16,769 nucleotides of DNA, taken from Pseudomonadota bacterium. GTDB taxonomy: Bacteria > Pseudomonadota > Gammaproteobacteria > Xanthomonadales > Xanthomonadaceae. Of the stretch, positions 13,396-16,769 are shown one piece after another; within the stretch, counting starts at the first letter, position 1; the number at the start of each line of letters is the position of its first letter. The position numbers and the translations under genes were made by a program. The DNA is taken from positions 1-16,769 of the forward strand of contig JAFADB010000104.1 of NCBI GenBank assembly GCA_023425225.1, in the 5' to 3' direction. The notes under the pieces are model-generated. The model searched no databases. It was not told the origin of the DNA and worked only from the letters and a program-made list of their open reading frames with translations.

Positions 13396-14534
13396 CGCGC
13401 GCCCGCCTTGCCGGCGTCGGCCACGGCGGCGGCCGGCTTGGCCGGTTGCGGCTGGCCGATCACCTGCACCGCCGAGCCGTCGCGCAGCGCGACCTTGCCG
13501 GCGGTGACCACCTGGTCGCCCTCGGCCAGGCCGTCGCGGATCTCCACCCACGGCCCTTCGGCGTAACCCAGCTTGACCGGCACGCGGGCGACCTTGCCTT
13601 CGCGCACGCGGTACACCGCCGGCTCGCCGTCGTCCAGCAGCGCCAGCCGCGGGACCACCAGCGCGTCGGCACGCTGGTCGTAGTCGATGCGGATGCGGCC
13701 GAACATGCCCGGCTGCAGCGCCTGCGCCCCCTCGTCGAAGATGCACACCACGCGGAAGGTGCCGCTGCCCGAATCCACCACCGGCGCCACCCGGTCGACC
13801 CGTCCGGCGAAGGAGCGGCCGGGCAGCGCATCGGCCAGCAGCGTCACCGGCTGCCCGCGCTTGAGCGTGGCCAGCTCGCGCTCGGGCACGTTGAGCGCGG
13901 CTTCCAGGCGCGAGTCGTCGACGATGCGGAAGATCGGCGTGTTGATCTGTACGAAGTTGCCGGTCTTGATCGAGCGCGAGGCGATCACGCCCGAGATCGG
14001 CGCCACCACCGTGGTGTAGGACAGCTCCAGCGTCGCCAGCCGGTACTGCGCGCGGGCGTTGTCCAGGTCGTACTTGAGCTGGTCGACGTCGGCGCTGCTG
14101 ATCAGCTGCTGGCCGATCAGCTGCTGCGCGCGGCGGTAGCTGTTCTCCAGTTTGCGCAGCTGCGCCTCGCTCTGCGCCACGGCCAGCCGCGCACGGTCCG
14201 GGTCCAGCCGCACCAGCGGCTGGCCGGCGGTCACCGGCTGCCCTTCCTCCACCAGCACCGCCAGCGCCACTCCCGAGGTCTTGGCCACCACCTGCGACTC
14301 GGCGAGCGGCTCCAGCGCCGCGGTGCCGGTATAGCTGGCCGCCACCGCGCGGCGCGAAGCCTGTGTCACCTCAACCGGCACCGCGTCGGCGGCCTTCTGC
14401 GCGGCCTGGGCGGCCGCATCGTCCTTGGGCTGGGCATCGCCCGATTTGCAGCCGCCCAGCGCCAGCGTGGCGGCAATCAGCACGCCGGCACAGGCGGCAG
14501 TACCACGGCCGGCAGGAAAGGAAAGTGGCGGCAT
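13392..14534 (-). CDS. RND efflux periplasmic adaptor lipoprotein (membrane fusion protein)
   Basis: Adaptor of the AcrA/MexA/HlyD family, 380 residues, linking the permeases to an outer-membrane channel. A lipoprotein signal ends in LALGGC with acylated Cys29 followed by Lys30-Ser31. The mature part shows the two halves of a lipoyl/barrel-sandwich domain (about 75-112, with VLVEEGQPVTAGQPLVRLD, and about 173-205, with VVAPISGVIASRSIKTGNFV), a short alpha-helical hairpin between them (about 113-170), then beta-barrel and membrane-proximal domains (LNVPERELATLKRGQPVTL; PGMFGRIRI). AAGGA lies seven bases before the ATG. It is the first gene of a three-gene unit, with the two permeases following by 4-base overlaps. 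No TolC-like gene or TetR-type regulator is adjacent. Confidence 0.94.
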   Translation of the reverse strand: MPPLSFPAGRGTAACAGVLIAATLALGGCKSGDAQPKDDAAAQAAQKAADAVPVEVTQASRRAVAASYTGTAALEPLAESQVVAKTSGVALAVLVEEGQPVTAGQPLVRLDPDRARLAVAQSEAQLRKLENSYRRAQQLIGQQLISSADVDQLKYDLDNARAQYRLATLELSYTTVVAPISGVIASRSIKTGNFVQINTPIFRIVDDSRLEAALNVPERELATLKRGQPVTLLADALPGRSFAGRVDRVAPVVDSGSGTFRVVCIFDEGAQALQPGMFGRIRIDYDQRADALVVPRLALLDDGEPAVYRVREGKVARVPVKLGYAEGPWVEIRDGLAEGDQVVTAGKVALRDGSAVQVIGQPQPAKPAAAVADAGKAGAR

Positions 14535-14565
14535 CGTCGTGTCCTTGGTGCATGCGTGAACAGGT

Positions 14566-14593
14566 GTTGTAGAAAACTACCCCACCAGAACAA
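14566..14593 (-). promoter_or_regulatory. Weak promoter with palindrome upstream of the efflux operon
   Basis: On the minus strand, TTGTTC (14588-14593) and TACAAC (14566-14571) are 16 bases apart and would start transcription about 25 bases before the adaptor ATG. Matches to consensus are only three and four of six. The short inverted repeat GTAG-AAAA-CTAC (14569-14580) overlaps the -10 box and spacer, where a repressor site would be expected. Both elements are short enough to be chance. Confidence 0.3.
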
Positions 14594-14649
14594 TGATTCC
14601 ATGCGCCAAAGGTCATGCCGGCCCCGGACGGGTCGCCCGCGATCCCCCG

Positions 14650-14679
14650 TTTATGCGCGGCCGAAGCCACCGCTATACT
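14650..14679 (+). promoter_or_regulatory. Candidate promoter of the cytochrome pair
   Basis: TATACT (14674-14679, five of six to the -10 consensus) lies 18 bases after TTTATG (14650-14655, a weak -35). Transcription would start near 14686, about 50 bases before the first cytochrome ATG. The rest of the 203-base divergent region holds nothing else I recognise. Confidence 0.5.
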
Positions 14680-14737
14680 CGGTCCCGTTCCGTGTTCCCC
14701 CCACGCCGGAACGGCCCTACATTCCGGACACGAAACC

Positions 14738-15106
14738 ATGCGCACGCAGCCGCTAGCCGCTTGTCTCGCCCTGGTCATGTCGCTGGCGCCGGGGGGCGCC
14801 GGCGCCGCCCCCACGCCGCCGACGGTCGCCACGCCCGCTCCTGCCCCCGCGGCAGCCGGCAACTTCGACAACGGCCGCATCCTGGCCTACACCTGCCAGG
14901 GGTGCCACGGCATCACCGGCTACAAGAACGCCTATCCCAGCTACCGGGTACCCAAGATCGGTGGCCAGTCGGCGCAGTACCTGACCCAGGCGCTCACCGA
15001 GTACCGGCAGAACAAGCGCCGGCATCCGACCATGCAGGCGCAGGCGCAGAGTTTTTCCGAGCAGGACATCGCCGACCTCGCTGCCTACCTTTCCAACCTC
15101 AAGTAA
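14738..15106 (+). CDS. Periplasmic monoheme cytochrome c
   Basis: A 122-residue class I cytochrome c and probable periplasmic electron carrier. A Sec signal peptide (MRTQPLAACLALVMSLAPGG, cleavage near Ala-Gly-Ala-Ala at 21-24) is followed by a short Pro/Ala linker. The single heme site is CQGCH (Cys53, Cys56, His57) and the probable second axial ligand is Met99 in HPTMQAQAQ. VPKIGGQ (71-77) and the end SEQDIADLAAYLSNLK are typical of the c4/c5/c553 group. The frame is open further upstream to 14615, but only this ATG puts the signal peptide at the N-terminus. It lies ten bases before a related cytochrome lipoprotein, with which it shares its core pattern. Confidence 0.9.
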   Translation: MRTQPLAACLALVMSLAPGGAGAAPTPPTVATPAPAPAAAGNFDNGRILAYTCQGCHGITGYKNAYPSYRVPKIGGQSAQYLTQALTEYRQNKRRHPTMQAQAQSFSEQDIADLAAYLSNLK

Positions 15107-15116
15107 GGGACACGCC

Positions 15117-15578
15117 ATGTCGAATGTTGCGCACCTGTCGCGTCCCGCCCTCGTCCTGCTCGCCATCCTGGGCCTGGCGGCCTGCAGCCAGTCGGAGGTC
15201 GAATCGCGCGATACCGGCGCCGCCGACCCGGGCCATGCCAGCGGCGAGCACGGCGCCTCGTCCTCGGCCGGCCTGCCGGCCGGACGCATCGCCCAGGGCC
15301 AGCAGCGCTCGCAGGTCAAGGGCCAGGCCACCGGCCAGAGCTGTGTCGATTGCCACGGCGCCGACGGCAACACGCCGCTCGATCCGACCTATCCCAAGAT
15401 CGGCGGGCAGTACGGGGACTACCTGGCCCACGCGCTGCAGGCCTACCGCTCCGGCGACCGCCAGCATGCGCTGATGACGCCGCAAGCCACCGCGCTCAGC
15501 GACCAGGACATTTCCGACCTGGCGGCCTACTTCGGCTCGCAGGCCTCGCAGCTGCGCGACCTGCACGGGGTCAAATAG
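15117..15578 (+). CDS. Cytochrome c lipoprotein, monoheme
   Basis: A 153-residue class I cytochrome c anchored by lipid. The signal ends in LGLAAC with acylated Cys23 followed by Ser24, then comes a flexible Gly/Ala/Ser/His tether of about 30 residues before the heme domain. Heme binding is CVDCH (Cys76, Cys79, His80), with probable axial Met119 in QHALMTPQA. YPKIGGQYGDYLAHALQAYR and SDQDISDLAAYFGSQ repeat the pattern of the preceding cytochrome, so the two are paralogous. AAGGGA overlapping the previous stop, six bases from this ATG, is the ribosome site, and the genes surely share a transcript. Together they resemble the two halves of a diheme cytochrome c4 encoded separately. Confidence 0.92.
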   Translation: MSNVAHLSRPALVLLAILGLAACSQSEVESRDTGAADPGHASGEHGASSSAGLPAGRIAQGQQRSQVKGQATGQSCVDCHGADGNTPLDPTYPKIGGQYGDYLAHALQAYRSGDRQHALMTPQATALSDQDISDLAAYFGSQASQLRDLHGVK

Positions 15579-15584
15579 AAGCAT

Positions 15585-15645
15585 CGCTCCGCAGGAGCGG
15601 GGTCAGCCGCGATGGGCCTTCGCGAAGGCCATCGCAGCTGTTCCC
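15585..15645. repeat. REP-like intergenic stem-loop, probable two-way terminator
   Basis: Two adjoining stems lie between convergent genes. CGCTCC-GCA-GGAGCG occupies 15585-15599. A longer imperfect hairpin follows: CAGC/GCTG (15604-15607 with 15637-15640), GCGATGG/CCATCGC (15609-15615 with 15629-15635) and CCTTCG/CGAAGG (15617-15628), with one mismatch and one bulged G. The GGAGCGG...TCAGCCGCGATGG wording resembles the abundant intergenic repeats of Xanthomonas and Stenotrophomonas as I remember them; only one copy is present in this window. Confidence 0.65.
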
Positions 15646-15655
15646 ACGCGGCAGC

Positions 15656-16769
15656 TCAGCGCACGCTGCCGTTGTCTTCCTGCAGTTCCTTCTTGAACGG
15701 AATATCCGGTGGCGGTCGCGCTTCGGCCGGCTGCTCGTTCATGTTCGGGTTGCTCAGGCCGCAACCGCCGCCGAACTGCAGCAGCGACACCACGCAGGAG
15801 ATCCGCGTGTTGGTACCGGGGATCGGGATCTCGATCTTCTTGATGCCCTTGCGGACCCATTCCTCCAGCAGCGATTCGTTCGGCACCCAGTACCGGTCCA
15901 GGCTGGTCGGGGTGTAGTCGTACGGCGGGCGCTTGAGCCAGTTGCCGGACTCAGCGATGCGGTCGCGCGTCCAGGTATCGGAATCGCCGCCGGGCGCGCC
16001 GCGTCCCTGCGAACCGGCCCCCGCCTGTCCCGAGCCCGGAACGCGCGCACGACCGTCCGCATCGAACAGGCCTTCGCCCTGCCGTGCCGCCGCACCGGCA
16101 TCGCCGCGCTGGCTGTGGGCCGAAGCGCCCCAATCGTCGGCGCGGGCCGCGGCGTCCCAGCCCCCGCTGCGATCGGCCGCACGCGGGCCAGCCTGGCCCG
16201 GCGGCGCGCCCGGTACGCCCGGCGAAACGGAGGATGGCGCCTCGGCCCGACTCCCGGCGGGGGCTGCCATCGGCGCAGTGTTCGAAACCGCTGAAGCATT
16301 CCGGGCCGATGTGGAGGGCGCGGGAGAGGTGGCCGCCGCGGCGTTGCCGGCGTCCGCTGGCGTGGTCGACGGTGCCGGCTGCATCGCCGGCAGTTCCGCC
16401 TGGCGCACCTCGAGTTCGGGCATGCGCAGCGCCGGCTCCGGCTCGCGCTGGCGCACCACCGGCACCTGCATCTCGGGCCGCGGCAGCGGGGTCACTTCCC
16501 GCTCGCGCACCTCGGTCTGCATCGACGGTGCCGGCACTACTATCTCGCGCGGCTGGATCCGCGGCGGTGCCGGCGGCGCATCCGCGACCGGCCGCACCTC
16601 GCGCTCGATCACCTGCACCTGCGTCGCCGCCGCGGGCGCGGGCACTATCGAGGGCGCGCGAACCGCCGGAGGCGGCGGCAGCACGAAGTCGGAGGTCGGC
16701 GCCGGCGCCTCGGTCACCTGCAGCGGCTGCGGCGCGGCGGCCTGTGCCGTCTCCTGCGGTGCCTCGGCG
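15656..16769 (-). CDS. Pro/Ala-rich protein with compact C-terminal domain, 5' end outside window
   Basis: An open frame of at least 370 residues that continues past the right edge; a GTG at 16717 could be mistaken for the start, but the frame stays open and equally Pro/Ala-rich beyond it. Most of it is low complexity: Pro/Ala/Gln/Glu-rich with recurring Arg-Glu-rich units (IEREV, VREREV, VRQRE, LEVRQAE), then a Gly/Ala/Asp-rich stretch. The last 95 or so residues look folded: GNWLKRPPYDYTPTSLDRYW, then an acidic helix and KKIEIPIPGTNTRISC, VVSLLQFGGGCGLSNPN with two Cys, and a charged tail. It may be an envelope protein with an N-terminal membrane anchor outside the window, like proteins labelled 'transmembrane repetitive' in Xanthomonas; that label is recollection, and the function is unknown. 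Confidence 0.7.
   Translation of the reverse strand, partial: AEAPQETAQAAAPQPLQVTEAPAPTSDFVLPPPPAVRAPSIVPAPAAATQVQVIEREVRPVADAPPAPPRIQPREIVVPAPSMQTEVREREVTPLPRPEMQVPVVRQREPEPALRMPELEVRQAELPAMQPAPSTTPADAGNAAAATSPAPSTSARNASAVSNTAPMAAPAGSRAEAPSSVSPGVPGAPPGQAGPRAADRSGGWDAAARADDWGASAHSQRGDAGAAARQGEGLFDADGRARVPGSGQAGAGSQGRGAPGGDSDTWTRDRIAESGNWLKRPPYDYTPTSLDRYWVPNESLLEEWVRKGIKKIEIPIPGTNTRISCVVSLLQFGGGCGLSNPNMNEQPAEARPPPDIPFKKELQEDNGSVR

Noticed and set aside
10387..13566. A plus-strand open frame of about 1060 codons antisense to permease 1
   Set aside because: Same reason: a codon-position shadow of a complete RND gene, with no recognisable domain.
9892..13746. Extended N-terminus for permease 1 reaching into the adaptor gene
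   Set aside because: The extra 117 codons overlap the adaptor in another frame; the ATG at 13395 gives a normal RND N-terminus and a 4-base overlap.
16717..16769. GTG at 16717 as the start of the Pro-rich protein
   Set aside because: The frame stays open to the window edge with the same composition and there is no ribosome site, so the true start is outside.
1..16769. CRISPR array, tRNA, rRNA, IS element, prophage or toxin-antitoxin pair
   Set aside because: I saw no regularly spaced repeats, tRNA-like cloverleaf, transposase or integrase motifs; base composition is uniform across the window.

Overview
The window is GC-rich, tightly packed chromosomal DNA of a gammaproteobacterium. The best fit is the Xanthomonadaceae (Lysobacteraceae), for example Stenotrophomonas, Xanthomonas, Pseudoxanthomonas, Lysobacter or Luteimonas. 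The indications are the cmk-rpsA pair, a 41-residue L36 protein with its own promoter, an aguA/aguB agmatine-to-putrescine pair, and a GGAGCGG...TCAGCCGCGATGG stem-loop repeat of the kind common between genes in this family. The genus assignment is inference. I see no phage, IS, integrase, tRNA, rRNA or CRISPR, and no gene-free stretch longer than about 200 bases.

Layout. (1) 1-1579, minus strand: cmk (cytidylate kinase), an intrinsic terminator, then rpsA (ribosomal protein S1, cut by the left edge). (2) 1644-1952, plus strand: a near-consensus promoter, rpmJ (L36) and its terminator. (3) 2003-2403: a small secreted protein closed by a terminator with a perfect 9-bp stem. (4) 2449-6772, plus strand: agmatine deiminase, a DUF1697 protein, N-carbamoylputrescine amidase, a GNAT acetyltransferase and a TraB/PrgY-type membrane protein. 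(5) 6788-6817: a shared stem-loop between convergent genes. (6) 14534-6824, minus strand: a three-gene RND efflux operon (lipoprotein adaptor, permease 1, permease 2) joined by two 4-base ATGA overlaps, with no outer-membrane channel and no regulator next to it. (7) 14738-15578, plus strand: two short monoheme c-type cytochromes, one with a cleavable signal peptide and one a lipoprotein. (8) 15585-15645: a REP-like stem-loop. (9) 15656 to the right edge, minus strand: a Pro/Ala-rich protein with a compact conserved-looking C-terminus; its 5' end is outside the window.

How they work together. AguA and AguB carry out the two consecutive steps agmatine -> N-carbamoylputrescine -> putrescine. The efflux operon probably builds one adaptor around two different permeases, as in MdtABC or SmeIJK, using a TolC-like channel encoded elsewhere. 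The cytochromes are probably periplasmic electron carriers. Much of the window is ordinary core genome. The observations most worth a second look are the paired Asp->Asn and Lys->Asn changes in the proton-relay positions of the second permease while its partner is canonical, the Ala/Ser-rich insert and very long TM6-TM7 linker in the first permease, a possible leaderless aguB mRNA, and the split two-protein cytochrome pair. I did not find a clearly undescribed multi-gene system.
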